DNA of 64,000 nucleotides from Lentzea pudingi (GTDB taxonomy: Bacteria > Actinomycetota > Actinomycetes > Mycobacteriales > Pseudonocardiaceae), in assembly GCF_014646255.1 (NCBI RefSeq), contig NZ_BMNC01000004.1, positions 450,480 to 514,479 on the forward strand, read 5' to 3'. Position numbers and translations under genes: made by a program. Positions within the stretch are counted from its first letter, which is position 1; each line of letters starts with the position of its first letter. A model generated the notes under the pieces. It saw nothing but the letters and a program-made list of their open reading frames with translations. It had not been told where the DNA came from and did not search any database. Of the stretch, positions 16,617-25,637 are shown piece after piece.

Positions 16617-17158
16617 CCACCTCGGTGCTCGCGGTCGACGGGTCCCCGACCGGATCTGGGCGTACGAGGCTGGTGCTGGACGCCGTTCTCACGGGAGCCG
16701 AAGCCGTCGGTGCCCGGACGAGCCTCATCTCGCTGGCCGAGGCCGATGTGACCGAGGCGGTGGCAAAACTCGGCGAGGCCGACGCTTTCGTCATCGGCAG
16801 CCCGGTCCACCGGGGCTCCTACGCGACTCCGCTGAAAGCCCTGATCGACCGCACACCCCGCGGACGTTGGGGAGAGACCGAGCAGCCGCTCACCGCGCGT
16901 GCGGTCGGGATGGTGCTCACGGGTGCGCAGTGGTCGCACTACCTCGCGCTCGACGGTCTGCGCAGCGTGTTGGCGGGCTTCTTCGCCGCGCACGTCCTCA
17001 GTCCTGGGCTTTACGTGCCGGGTGAGGGATTCGGTCCAGACAAGAACCTGGTCGACTCCTTCGCAACCGAGGCGGCATCACAAGGAGCCGCTCTCGTAGC
17101 CCTGGCCGAGGCAGTCGCCGGATCGCAGGCGCTGCGCGCGGTCGAACCGCAGGTGTGA
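16613..17158 (+). CDS. NAD(P)H-dependent FMN reductase (flavodoxin-like)
   Basis: A 181-aa flavodoxin-fold reductase: VLAVDGSPTGSGRTRLVLDAV (phosphate-binding loop) and AFVIGSPVHRGSYATPLKALIDR. Distinct fold from the HpaC-like reductase at 13878, so the cluster has two unrelated reductases for two LLM oxygenases. GTG start overlaps the LLM stop. Ends directly beside a decayed transposase fragment. Confidence 0.85.
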   Translation: MTTSVLAVDGSPTGSGRTRLVLDAVLTGAEAVGARTSLISLAEADVTEAVAKLGEADAFVIGSPVHRGSYATPLKALIDRTPRGRWGETEQPLTARAVGMVLTGAQWSHYLALDGLRSVLAGFFAAHVLSPGLYVPGEGFGPDKNLVDSFATEAASQGAALVALAEAVAGSQALRAVEPQV

Positions 17159-17159
17159 G

Positions 17160-17390
17160 GGAACTGCCAGACGCCGGTCTGGTGCCAGTCCCGCAACCGC
17201 CGCCACGCGGTCATGCCGGAACCGACCCGAGCACCAGAGGCAGGAACTCCCACGGGATCCCGGTGCAGAGCACAAACAGGATGCCGCACAACACCTTCCG
17301 GTCATCCAGCCGTTTACGCGCCGGATGGTCCGCACGACGCGGAACCACCGGGAGCAACGGCTCGATCCGCACCCACAACTCGTCGGACAC
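17160..17390 (-). pseudogene. IS5-family transposase N-terminal fragment, frameshifted
   Basis: On the minus strand GTG 17390 opens VSDELWVRIEPLLPVVPRR and continues to IPWEFLPLVLGS, the DUF4096 N-terminal domain of IS5-type transposases. It stops at 17211. The expected continuation GSGMTAWRRLRDWHQTGVWQ is in another frame just downstream, so a frameshift near 17220 broke it. Similarity ends near 17165 against the flavin reductase stop. A relic of an insertion at the junction of the two catabolic clusters. Confidence 0.72.
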
Positions 17391-17475
17391 GATTCACGGA
17401 AGCTGCTCACCCTTCCTCGCCAAGGTCAACAGCTAGATGATCAACGGTATTCCAAGATCATTGTGTTAGGAGTTC

Positions 17476-18852
17476 TTAGGGGCGAAGTGGCATCGAGGCG
17501 AACAGCGGGTCGGTGAAGTCCGTGATGCGGGCGTGGTCGTCCGCGATCCGCGCGTACACCTCGGCCGCGGCAGAGGGCGTGAAGACGTCGGCAGTGGTGA
17601 CCATCGCCTTGACCGCGCTGTCCCAGCCTGGGTGCACGCCGCTGCCCACCGCCGCGCAGATGGCGGCACCGAGACCCGCGGCGTCGCTCATCCTCGTGCG
17701 CCGCACCGGACGTCCGAACACGTCGGCGAAGATCTGCATCATCAGGTCGGACCGCGACCCGCCGCCGGAGACGATCAGCTCCGGGAACTCGCGGTCGAGG
17801 GCGTCGGCCATCGACTCGCTGTGCCGGCGCATGGTCAGCGCGATTCCTTCGAGGATCGACCGGTACACGTGGTAGCGCCCCTGGGTGCCGTCGAAGCCGA
17901 GTAACGCGCCGCGCCGGTACGGGTGGTCGCCCGGCGCCAGCCAGTCGAGCACCGTCATGAGTCCGCCGCAGCCCGGTTCGACGGCCGTCGCACCGGCTTC
18001 GAGTTCGCCGAGGTCGGAGTCGACGAGCTGGCGGTACCAGCTGACCGTCCACATGCCGCGCCGGATCCCGTTGCTCTCGTAGAGGTACTTTCCTGGCACA
18101 GACCCGAAGTTCGACCAGAACCGTCCCGCGGGGTCGACCGTGTGCCGGTCGCCGGTGGTCATGGCGGCGATGTAGGTGCCGAGCGACACCAGCAACTCGT
18201 CGGCGAGCCCGCTGCCCAGCGCCTCGACCGCCTTGTCGTTGGAGGTCGCGAACACGGGCAGTCCGGCGGGCAGACCCGTGGCCGCGGCGGCCTCGCTGGT
18301 CACGGTTCCCAGCAGCGCACCCGGATCGACGAGGTCGAACAATTCGTCGCGGGGCATGCCCGTGTCCACATAGGACGGTGATGAGTCCGGCCAGCGCCAC
18401 GTCTCGTGGTCGATCGGCCACATGCCCTCGTAGTTGCCGGCGGTGTCACGCCGCTGACCGGTGAGCCGGAGCGTCACGTAGCCCGACGATGGAGAGACGA
18501 GACGTCTCGTTTCGCTGGGCCCCTGGGGCTGCGCGAGCCGGTCGTCCATCCAGCTCAGCATCGGTTCGGTGAGCCGGCCGTCGGTGTCCATCAACGCCCG
18601 GCAGAACCGAATCGTGCACAGCCCGACGCCCGCGATCTCGCCCGGCGCGCCGGTGAACCGTTGCATCGCCTCGGTGCAGGCCTCGGTGATCGAGTCCCAC
18701 ACGTCGTCGTCCGGGTGCACGACCTGGCCGGGCGACGGGTGCGCGTACGGCCGCAGCGGGCGCTGGGCCGACGCGTGCACCCGGCCGACCTCGTCGACGA
18801 TCGACACCTTCGTGCTCTGCGAACCGTTGTCGATCGCGATCAGGTAGCTCAT
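17476..18852 (-). CDS. FGGY-family carbohydrate kinase
   Basis: A 458-aa sugar/polyol kinase: N-terminal IAIDNGSQSTKVSIVDE phosphate loop, the PMLSWMDDR segment, VSLGTYIAAMT, and the C-terminal ATP site LIVSGGGSRSDLMMQI. ATG at 18852 overlaps the stop of the upstream FAD oxidase. FGGY enzymes phosphorylate xylulose, glycerol, erythritol and similar substrates; which one is not readable here. Last gene of the minus-strand catabolic operon. Confidence 0.85.
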   Translation of the reverse strand: MSYLIAIDNGSQSTKVSIVDEVGRVHASAQRPLRPYAHPSPGQVVHPDDDVWDSITEACTEAMQRFTGAPGEIAGVGLCTIRFCRALMDTDGRLTEPMLSWMDDRLAQPQGPSETRRLVSPSSGYVTLRLTGQRRDTAGNYEGMWPIDHETWRWPDSSPSYVDTGMPRDELFDLVDPGALLGTVTSEAAAATGLPAGLPVFATSNDKAVEALGSGLADELLVSLGTYIAAMTTGDRHTVDPAGRFWSNFGSVPGKYLYESNGIRRGMWTVSWYRQLVDSDLGELEAGATAVEPGCGGLMTVLDWLAPGDHPYRRGALLGFDGTQGRYHVYRSILEGIALTMRRHSESMADALDREFPELIVSGGGSRSDLMMQIFADVFGRPVRRTRMSDAAGLGAAICAAVGSGVHPGWDSAVKAMVTTADVFTPSAAAEVYARIADDHARITDFTDPLFASMPLRP

Positions 18853-20324
18853 GACACCGGGAAGATCGTGCCGGCGTTCATGATCCCGTTCGGGTCGAAG
18901 CCCCGCTTGAGCACCTCGAGCATCGGGTAGGCGCTGCCGTGCTCGTGACGCGTCCACGGCGTGCGGTACTTGCCGATGCCGTGGTGGTGCACCATGGAAC
19001 CGCCCAGCCGCAACGACTCCTCGACGATGATCGCGTTGAGCGGGATGTGGTATTCGATGATCTCCTGCTCCGGCTCGCAGGTGATGTCGTAGTCGTAGAC
19101 GAAGTACAGGTTCGTGCCGGTCTGGTAGCTGTGCGACGAGTGCGCGCCGAGCATCGTGAGGTCGGCGAAGCGCGGGAACTCGTCGCGCACGCGGGTCATG
19201 ATCGCGTCGTAGAGCGGGGTGACGTTCGACCAGTCGACGGAGACCTCGGTCGTGTAGCCGAGGTGCCGCGTCTCCAGCATCGCCCGCTTCTCGGCGTCGA
19301 TCTTGTCCTGGCCCCAGTTGAGGTTGTCGAACCACTCGACGACCAGCTTCGGGTCCACGGCTTCCGTGCCCGCGAACGTCCTCTCGATCGCCTCGGACGT
19401 CGCGCGCGCGATGCCCTCCGGGCCCTCCGCGACGAGCACGACCACGTTCTTGCCGTCCGAGAAGTGGCTGAAGTGCTGGTTCGCGTCCTCGGGGGAGTAG
19501 ACGCGGCACACGCTCGGCCGGTACCCGTCGGTGATCAACGTGCGCAGCCGCTCGACGGCGTCACCGAAGTCCTCGGTGAGGAATCCGAAGTAGTGGTTGT
19601 TCTCGGGCTGGTACTTGAAGAGCTTCACGGTGACCTCGGTGATCACGCACAGCGCGCCCTCGTTGCCGATCACGACGTGCCGGATGTCGGGGCCGGCCGC
19701 GCGGCGCGGGACGTTCTTGATCCGGCTGACCGTGCCGTCCGGGAACACCGCCTCCAGGCCGACGACCATGTCCTCGATGCCGCCGTACAGCGTGGAGAAC
19801 TGGCCGATCGAGCGGGTCGCGACCAGCCCGCCCATCTGCGCGAGGGGCTTGGACTGCGGCGAGTGCCCGGTCGTGAGGCCACGCTCGCGCAGCGCGTCCT
19901 CCAACTGCTGCAACGGAACGCCGCACTGCGCGGTGACCATCATGTTGACCGGGTCGATGCGGACGATCGCGTCCATTGTGGAACCGTCGAGCACGACGGT
20001 GTCCTCCACCAGCGTCTCCAGGCCGCCCTCGGTGGCGGTGCGGCCGGTGCGCGGGACGATGTTGATCCGGTGCTCGTTCGCGAACGCCAGCACCTTGCTG
20101 ACTTCCTCGGTGCTTCCCGGCTTCACGATCGCGGCCGGGATCGGGCCGGTGAAGATGCCGTGCACCGAGGTGTACTTGCGGAACCTGTCGACGCTGGCAT
20201 CCCGCAGTTCGTGCTCGTCGGTGGAGACCTTGGCGGAACCGAGGAGTGCGGTGAGCCCGGCGACGATCTCGGAGCGGCTCAGGCCGGAGGCGGAGGGAAC
20301 GGGGGGCGGCGGTGCAGGAAACAT
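18849..20324 (-). CDS. FAD-binding oxidase, alkylglycerone-phosphate-synthase-like
   Basis: A 491-aa VAO/PCMH-family flavoprotein. The FAD domain spans about 65-245 (PAAIVKPGSTEEVSKVLAFAN, PRTGRTATEGG, GPDIRHVVIGNEGALCVITEV). The C-terminal motif GSMVHHHGIGKYRTPW matches the His-rich site of the ADHAPS/AGPS subgroup. Bacterial members are often 2-hydroxyacid or sugar-acid oxidases. Starts at 20324, 20 nt downstream of the SDR gene end, with the kinase immediately after. Confidence 0.83.
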   Translation of the reverse strand: MFPAPPPPVPSASGLSRSEIVAGLTALLGSAKVSTDEHELRDASVDRFRKYTSVHGIFTGPIPAAIVKPGSTEEVSKVLAFANEHRINIVPRTGRTATEGGLETLVEDTVVLDGSTMDAIVRIDPVNMMVTAQCGVPLQQLEDALRERGLTTGHSPQSKPLAQMGGLVATRSIGQFSTLYGGIEDMVVGLEAVFPDGTVSRIKNVPRRAAGPDIRHVVIGNEGALCVITEVTVKLFKYQPENNHYFGFLTEDFGDAVERLRTLITDGYRPSVCRVYSPEDANQHFSHFSDGKNVVVLVAEGPEGIARATSEAIERTFAGTEAVDPKLVVEWFDNLNWGQDKIDAEKRAMLETRHLGYTTEVSVDWSNVTPLYDAIMTRVRDEFPRFADLTMLGAHSSHSYQTGTNLYFVYDYDITCEPEQEIIEYHIPLNAIIVEESLRLGGSMVHHHGIGKYRTPWTRHEHGSAYPMLEVLKRGFDPNGIMNAGTIFPVS

Positions 20325-20344
20325 GGCTCTGCCTTCGAGAAGAG

Positions 20345-21112
20345 TCAGCGAACGAGGTATCCGCCGTCGACCACGAGCGTGTGGCCGTTGACGTAGTCGG
20401 AGGCGCGGCAGGCGAGGAACACCAGTGCGCCCATCAGATCGCTCGGATCACCCCAGCGACCGGCCGGGATGTGGTCGATCACGCGCTGGTTGGTCGCGGG
20501 GTCCGACCGGGTGGCCTCAGTGATCTTCGTGGAGAAGTAGCCCGGCGCCAGCGCGTTGACCTGGATGTTGTGCTGCGCCAGCTCGTCGCAGTAGGCCTTG
20601 GTGAACCCGGCGATGCCGTGCTTGGTGGCGGCGTAGGCGGGGGACTGGCGGCCGCCGAGGAACGAGAACAGCGACGCGATGTTGATGATCTTCCCGGACC
20701 GCTGCGGGATCATGTACCTGGTCGCCTCGTGGGCCAGTTCGAAGGCCGCGGTCAGGTTGACCGCGATCATCGGGTCCCACTTGGCGCGGTCGAAGTTCTC
20801 CACGTCGTCGAGCAGGCTGATGCCGGCCGAGTTGACGATGATGTCGACCGAGCCGAGCTGGTCGGAACAAGCGTCCACAACGGACGCACAGGCGCCGGGC
20901 GCCGTGATGTCCGCGGTCATCCCGGCGAACCGCTGTCCCTGCGCCTCGACGAGCTTCTGCGTCTCACCCTCGTCCGAGACGAGGCTCGGCACGAACACGT
21001 CCGCCCCGGCGGCGGCCAGGCCGAGCGCGAACGCCTGGCCCAGGCCCGTGTTGCCGCCGGTGACGATCGCGTTCTTCCCCTTGAGAGAGAACAGGTCCAA
21101 CCCGAAGTCCAT
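20345..21112 (-). CDS. SDR oxidoreductase (gluconate/deoxygluconate dehydrogenase-like)
   Basis: A 255-aa classical SDR: AIVTGGNTGLGQAFALGLAAAG, INIASLFSF with the catalytic Ser region, PAYAATKHG (YxxxK), and NALAPGYFSTKIT. The opening FGLDLFSLKGKNAIVTG and the ending YVNGHTLVVDGGYLVR resemble KduD/Ga5DH-type sugar-acid dehydrogenases. ATGA overlap with the aldehyde dehydrogenase. Consistent with a polyol or sugar-acid route (inference). Confidence 0.83.
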   Translation of the reverse strand: MDFGLDLFSLKGKNAIVTGGNTGLGQAFALGLAAAGADVFVPSLVSDEGETQKLVEAQGQRFAGMTADITAPGACASVVDACSDQLGSVDIIVNSAGISLLDDVENFDRAKWDPMIAVNLTAAFELAHEATRYMIPQRSGKIINIASLFSFLGGRQSPAYAATKHGIAGFTKAYCDELAQHNIQVNALAPGYFSTKITEATRSDPATNQRVIDHIPAGRWGDPSDLMGALVFLACRASDYVNGHTLVVDGGYLVR

Positions 21113-22524
21113 CAGATGCTCCCGAACGGATCAGACAGAGCGACATAAGTGGTTTCGAGGTACTCCTCGATGCCCTCGGCCCCGCCCTCGCGGCCGATGC
21201 CCGAGTGCTTGACGCCGCCGAACGGCGCGGCGGGGTTCGACACGATTCCCGTGTTGAGGCCGAGCATCCCGGTCTCCAGGGACTCCGCGAGCCGCAGACC
21301 CCGGTTCAGGTCACGGGTGTAGGCGAAGCACACCAGGCCGTACTCCGTGGAGTTGGCGATCCGGACCGCCTCTTCCTCGGTCTCGAACGTGACCACCGGC
21401 GCGACCGGTCCGAAGATCTCCTCGTGCAGCAGCCGGGCGTCGGCCGGCACGCCGGACAGCACGGTCGCCTCGAAGAAGAAACCCCTGCCCTCCAACGCGG
21501 CCCCGCCCAAAGCCAGTTCGGCACCGCGGTCCAGGGCGTCCTCGACGAGCTCGGTGACCTTCGCGCGAGTCCTGGCGTCGATCAACGGGCCGAGCGGGTA
21601 GTCCTTCATGCGCGCGGCCAGCTTCGCCGTGAACTCCTCGGCGACCGAGCCGTGCACGAGGAACCGGTTCGCCGCCACGCACGCCTCGCCGCCGTTGCGC
21701 AGCTTGGCGAGCACGGCACCGTCGGCGGCCGCGTCGAGGTCGGCGTCCTCGAAGACGAGGAACGGCGCGTTGCCGCCCAGTTCCATCGAGACCCGCAGCA
21801 CCTGGTCGGCGGACTGCGCGATGAGCTTCCTGCCCACCGCCGTCGACCCGGTGAACGACAGCTTGCGCAGCCGCGGGTCGGTCAGCAGCGGGCCGGTGAC
21901 CGCGCCCGGATCCGTCGTGGTGATCACGTTGAGCACACCCGCGGGCAGCCCGGCATCGGTGAGCACCTCGGCGAACAGCAACGCGGTCAACGGGGTGAGC
22001 TCGGCGGGCTTGAGCACCATCGTGCAGCCCGCCGCGATCGCCGGGGCGATCTTGCGCGTGGCCATCGCCAGCGGGAAGTTCCACGGCGTCACGAACAGGC
22101 ACGGTCCGACCGGCCGCTTCACCGTGACCAGACGGTTGCGGCCGTCCGGTGCGGTGGTGAACCGGCCGGAGATCCGCGGAGCCTCCTCGGAGAACCACCG
22201 CAGGAACTCCGCGCCGTAGGCGACCTCGGCCCGTGACTCGGCGAGCGGTTTGCCCATCTCCGAGGTGATGAGCGCGGCGAACTCCTCGGTCCGCGCGGTC
22301 ACCAGTTCGAATGCCTTGCGGAGGATCTCGGCACGCGCTCGTGGCGCGGTCTTCCCCCACGCGGCCTGGGCGGCGACGGCGGCGTCGAGCGCTTTCAGGC
22401 CGTCCTGAGGAGTGGCTTCGGCGACGTGCGCCAGAACCTCCTCTGTGGACGGATCCAGCACCTCGAACGTGCGGCCGTCACCCGAATCGAGCCAGTCGCC
22501 GTCGATGTACAGCTTGGTGTGCAT
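21112..22524 (-). CDS. NAD(P)-dependent aldehyde dehydrogenase (succinate-semialdehyde type)
   Basis: A 470-aa ALDH. Cofactor region VTPWNFPLAMATRKIAPAIAAGC, Glu in VSMELGGNAPFLVF, and the catalytic Cys in NGGEACVAANRFLVHG. The C-terminal GLNTGIVSNPAAPFGGVKHSG is typical of succinate/glutarate-semialdehyde dehydrogenases (GabD). ATG at 22524 begins MHTKLYIDGDW; the frame is open beyond it but overlaps the upstream gene. Converts a small semialdehyde to the acid. Confidence 0.86.
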   Translation of the reverse strand: MHTKLYIDGDWLDSGDGRTFEVLDPSTEEVLAHVAEATPQDGLKALDAAVAAQAAWGKTAPRARAEILRKAFELVTARTEEFAALITSEMGKPLAESRAEVAYGAEFLRWFSEEAPRISGRFTTAPDGRNRLVTVKRPVGPCLFVTPWNFPLAMATRKIAPAIAAGCTMVLKPAELTPLTALLFAEVLTDAGLPAGVLNVITTTDPGAVTGPLLTDPRLRKLSFTGSTAVGRKLIAQSADQVLRVSMELGGNAPFLVFEDADLDAAADGAVLAKLRNGGEACVAANRFLVHGSVAEEFTAKLAARMKDYPLGPLIDARTRAKVTELVEDALDRGAELALGGAALEGRGFFFEATVLSGVPADARLLHEEIFGPVAPVVTFETEEEAVRIANSTEYGLVCFAYTRDLNRGLRLAESLETGMLGLNTGIVSNPAAPFGGVKHSGIGREGGAEGIEEYLETTYVALSDPFGSI

Positions 22525-22535
22525 GGCGTGTCCCC

Positions 22536-23444
22536 TCACAGCCTCAGGTCGACCCCGATGAGGTCCTCGTAGAGCTTCACCGGGGTCATCTCGCCGGCCC
22601 GGTCTCCGTAGCTCGCGCGGGCCCGGCGGAAGATCTGCTCGACCAGCGCGGACAGCTCGGCGGGCACCCCGACGGACGCCGCGAGATCGGTCGACAGACC
22701 GAGGTCCTTGCAGGCCAGCGCGATCGCGAAACCCTCGTCGTAGTCGCCGTGGTCCAGGACGGACAGCACGTCGCGTTCGACGAAGTTGCTCTGGGCCGGG
22801 CTGTTGACCAGCGCGTTGCGCAGCACACCCAGGTCTACACCCGCCTTGACGCCGATCGCGAGCACCTCGGCCGTGGCGACCAGGTGCGAGAACCACAGTT
22901 GGTTCAGCATCAGCTTCACGGTGTAGCCCGCACCGTGCCCGCCGACGTGCAGGATGCGTTCCCGGTCGCCCATGGCGTCGAACACCGGCCGCAGGCGGTT
23001 CACGTCATCGGTGTCACCGCCGATGAAGATCTGCAACGTGCCGTTCGCCGCGCCCACGGACATGCCGCTGACCGGCGCGTCCAGCACGTGCAGGCCGGGG
23101 TTCTTCTTGCGGATCTCGTCGGCCACCTCGGGCACCGAGGTGGACATGTCGATCCACGTGCCGGTGGGGGCCATCCCGGCGAGCACGCCGGCCTGGCCGT
23201 TCATGACCTCGTGGACGTGCTTGGGCGTGGGCAGCATGGTGATCACGAGGTCGCTGCTTGCAGCGACCTCGGCGGGCGTGTCCGCCCAGCGGGCGCCGCC
23301 GGCGACCAGTTCGTCCGCCGACTCGCGGCGGATGTCGTTGACCACCAGCGAGAACCCGGCCTTGCGCAGGTTGCGGGTCATGCCGGAGCCCATGCTGCCG
23401 AGTCCGATGAAACCGACGGTCACATCAACTGCGGGGGTCGTCAC
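22536..23444 (-). CDS. NAD-dependent beta-hydroxyacid dehydrogenase (3-hydroxyisobutyrate DH-like)
   Basis: A 302-aa protein with the N-terminal Rossmann motif VGFIGLGSMGSGMTRNLRKAG, the substrate loop LDAPVSGMSVGAANGTL and the catalytic Lys region GAGYTVKLMLNQLW, where Asn follows three residues after Lys as in the family. Oxidises a beta-hydroxyacid (tartronate, hydroxyisobutyrate or similar) to the semialdehyde, which fits with the aldehyde dehydrogenase immediately downstream. 4-nt overlap with the Fae-like gene. Confidence 0.85.
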   Translation of the reverse strand: MTTPAVDVTVGFIGLGSMGSGMTRNLRKAGFSLVVNDIRRESADELVAGGARWADTPAEVAASSDLVITMLPTPKHVHEVMNGQAGVLAGMAPTGTWIDMSTSVPEVADEIRKKNPGLHVLDAPVSGMSVGAANGTLQIFIGGDTDDVNRLRPVFDAMGDRERILHVGGHGAGYTVKLMLNQLWFSHLVATAEVLAIGVKAGVDLGVLRNALVNSPAQSNFVERDVLSVLDHGDYDEGFAIALACKDLGLSTDLAASVGVPAELSALVEQIFRRARASYGDRAGEMTPVKLYEDLIGVDLRL

Positions 23445-23941
23445 GCTCTCTCCTCGGGTGGCGTGTAGAAGGGGTTGCTCGGAGACGCCGCCAGCACGTC
23501 CTCAAGAAGCGGAAGGTCCTGTGCGCCGTTGGCCAACGCGGTGCGCGTGGCCTCGCGGTTGTTGCGGTACACGGTGTCCGCGTCGTCGGCACCGGGGTTG
23601 ACCCAGACGGCCGCGATCAGGACGTGCGTCGAGGTGTCCGGCTCCGGGATGCTGCCCTCGGCCACCGCGTCGGCGACCCCGGCGGCGACACCGGCCTGGG
23701 CGGGACCCCAGATCAGCAGTCCGTGGTCGTCGGAAGCGGGTGCGGCCTTGGTGACGAACAACGTCATCGGCTTGACCGGCAGCGAAGGCCGCAGCACGGC
23801 GACGAACGGGACATGACCGGCGGAAGGCGTGGCGAGGGCCGTTGCCCACGCGGTGCCGGCCGGTCCGTCGCGGTGGCCGAGCACGGTGTTGATGTGGGCG
23901 GCGTTGACGCCGTCGCCGACGAAGCTCTCTCCGATCTGCAC
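23441..23941 (-). CDS. formaldehyde-activating enzyme (Fae) homologue
   Basis: A 166-aa protein very like Fae: IGESFVGDGVNAAHINTVLG with the conserved His at about 16, GTAWATALATPSAGH, LPVKPMTLFVTKAA, and IWGPAQAGVAAGVADAVAEGSIP. Fae condenses formaldehyde with tetrahydromethanopterin (or an equivalent carrier). GTG at 23941 is chosen because it falls 3 nt after the upstream stop and matches the family N-terminus; the frame extends to 23971. Unusual in an actinobacterium without visible H4MPT genes nearby; it may use another carrier or process another aldehyde. Confidence 0.82.
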   Translation of the reverse strand: MQIGESFVGDGVNAAHINTVLGHRDGPAGTAWATALATPSAGHVPFVAVLRPSLPVKPMTLFVTKAAPASDDHGLLIWGPAQAGVAAGVADAVAEGSIPEPDTSTHVLIAAVWVNPGADDADTVYRNNREATRTALANGAQDLPLLEDVLAASPSNPFYTPPEERA

Positions 23942-23943
23942 GG

Positions 23944-24864
23944 TCAGATCAGCCCCTGCGCGGTCAGCCACTCCTGCGCGACCTCGTCCGGCTCGTCACC
24001 GTCGACGTCGACCTTGGCGTTGAGCTTCTGCATCTCTTCCGTGGTCAGCTTGTCTGCCATGGGCTTGAGCACGTCCGCGATCTTCGGGTGGCTCTTGAGC
24101 ACGTCGGCCTGCAGCGTGAACCCGCCCTGGTAGATCGGGAAGAACGCCTTGTCGTCCTGCAGCACGGTCAGACCCAGAGCGGCGATGCGGCCATCGGTCG
24201 CGAACACCTCACCGAAGTTGCAGTCCTTGCCGTCCTTGGTGGCGGTGTAGATGACGCCGGTGTCGAGCAGCTTCACGTTGTCCTTGGGGGCGTCGAAGCT
24301 GTAGGTCTTCGAGACGCCGGGCCAGCCGTCGTCGCGCGTGGAGAACTCGCTCTCGATGCAGAACGTCCGCTCGTTCGCGGGCAGCTTGGCGATGTCGCTC
24401 ATCTTGGAGACGCCGAGCTCCTTCGCCTTCTCGTTGCGGATCGCGAAGGTGTAGGTGTTGTTGAACTTCGCGGGCGAGACCCACGCGATGCTCTTGGCCT
24501 CGTCGGCTTTTTTCACCGCGTCGAACTGCTCCTGCTCGGTCTTCATCGGCGCGGTCTGCTTGTTGTAGGTGATCCAGGACGTGCCGGTGTACTCCCAATA
24601 GCCCACGAACTGCTTGTTCTCCAACGCCTGCCGCACGTTCGCCGAGCCGACCAGCTTGGTGTTGGCCTCGAGTGTCGCGCCGTGGGCGTTGAGGAGCTTG
24701 GTCGTCAGGTGGGCGAGGATGTACTGCTCGGCGAAGTCCTTGGAGCCGATCTGGCCGGACAGTCCCGCGAGATCGCTGGTCTTCGCGGCGATGCCGGCGG
24801 ACGGGGAACTGGAACAGGCGGCCAGCCCGAGGGCCAGCACGCCGATGAAGGCGCGCTTGTACAT
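23944..24864 (-). CDS. osmoprotectant/glycine-betaine-type ABC substrate-binding lipoprotein
   Basis: A 306-aa lipoprotein: signal peptide ending in the lipobox LAAC (residues about 17-20), then IGSKDFAEQYILAHLTTKLL typical of OpuAC/OsmoX/ProX-type binding proteins. YWEYTGTSWITY carries aromatic residues of the kind that form quaternary-amine cages. Starts at ATG 24864. Binds a small quaternary amine or related solute outside the cell and delivers it to the two permeases encoded upstream. Confidence 0.85.
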   Translation of the reverse strand: MYKRAFIGVLALGLAACSSSPSAGIAAKTSDLAGLSGQIGSKDFAEQYILAHLTTKLLNAHGATLEANTKLVGSANVRQALENKQFVGYWEYTGTSWITYNKQTAPMKTEQEQFDAVKKADEAKSIAWVSPAKFNNTYTFAIRNEKAKELGVSKMSDIAKLPANERTFCIESEFSTRDDGWPGVSKTYSFDAPKDNVKLLDTGVIYTATKDGKDCNFGEVFATDGRIAALGLTVLQDDKAFFPIYQGGFTLQADVLKSHPKIADVLKPMADKLTTEEMQKLNAKVDVDGDEPDEVAQEWLTAQGLI

Positions 24865-24890
24865 GGAGGGTTCCTTACGGCGGAAGGGAC

Positions 24891-25637
24891 TTAGAGACCG
24901 CGGGGGCGGACAAGGTCCTCGACGAGACCGGCGGCCCAGTCGATGAGGACGGCGATCGCGGCGACGAGCACGGCGCCGACGACGATCACGGGGTAGCGCT
25001 GGAGCTTCAGGCCGTTGACGATCATGTCGCCGAGGCCGCCTGCGTTGATGAACGTCGCGATGGTCGCGACACCGACGGAGAACACGAGCGCGGTCCGCAG
25101 CCCGGCCAGGATCACCGGTGAGGCCAGCGGGAGCTCGATGCGCCACAGGACCTGGCGCGGGGTCATGCCCATGCCCCTGGCCGCCTCGCGGGTGGCCTGG
25201 TCGACCTGTTCGAGGCCGGTCAGGGTGTTGCGCAGCACCGGGAGGAAGCAGTAGGCGACCAACGAGATCAGGGCGGTGAAGAAGCCCGTCTGCCACACGA
25301 TCGCCAGCAGGATCACGACGCCGACCGCGGGCGTGGCCTGGCCGATGTTGCCCAGGCCGATCACGAACGCGCGGACCGCCTTGGAACGGACGCGGTAGGC
25401 GGCGATTCCCGCCGGGATGGCGAGCAGTGCCACGAGCGCGGACGAGGCCACCGTCAGGATGAGGTGTTCCTGGGTGCGTTCGACGAGGTAGCTGGTGTTG
25501 AGCGTGCGTTCCTCGATGGAGTCGAGGGTGAGGCTGCCGAGCCAGAGGAACAGGACGGCCAGCACGACCACGACGGCGAACGGCGTACCGAACCGCTTGA
25601 GCCCCAGGCGAGCACGTTGTTCGGTGAGGGCGGTCAT
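24891..25637 (-). CDS. OpuAB-type ABC permease
   Basis: A 248-aa membrane protein with about six hydrophobic segments and the BPD permease EAA-like loop TREAARGMGMTPRQVLWRIELPLASPVIL. It ends YPVIVVGAVLVAAIAVLIDW. One of two permeases in the operon; follows the ATPase gene with a 4-nt overlap. Forms the inner-membrane channel with the permease at 26598. Confidence 0.87.
   Translation of the reverse strand: MTALTEQRARLGLKRFGTPFAVVVVLAVLFLWLGSLTLDSIEERTLNTSYLVERTQEHLILTVASSALVALLAIPAGIAAYRVRSKAVRAFVIGLGNIGQATPAVGVVILLAIVWQTGFFTALISLVAYCFLPVLRNTLTGLEQVDQATREAARGMGMTPRQVLWRIELPLASPVILAGLRTALVFSVGVATIATFINAGGLGDMIVNGLKLQRYPVIVVGAVLVAAIAVLIDWAAGLVEDLVRPRGL

Noticed and set aside
18939..20396. 485-codon open frame on the plus strand
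   Set aside because: Antisense to the FAD oxidase, no motif or ribosome-binding site.
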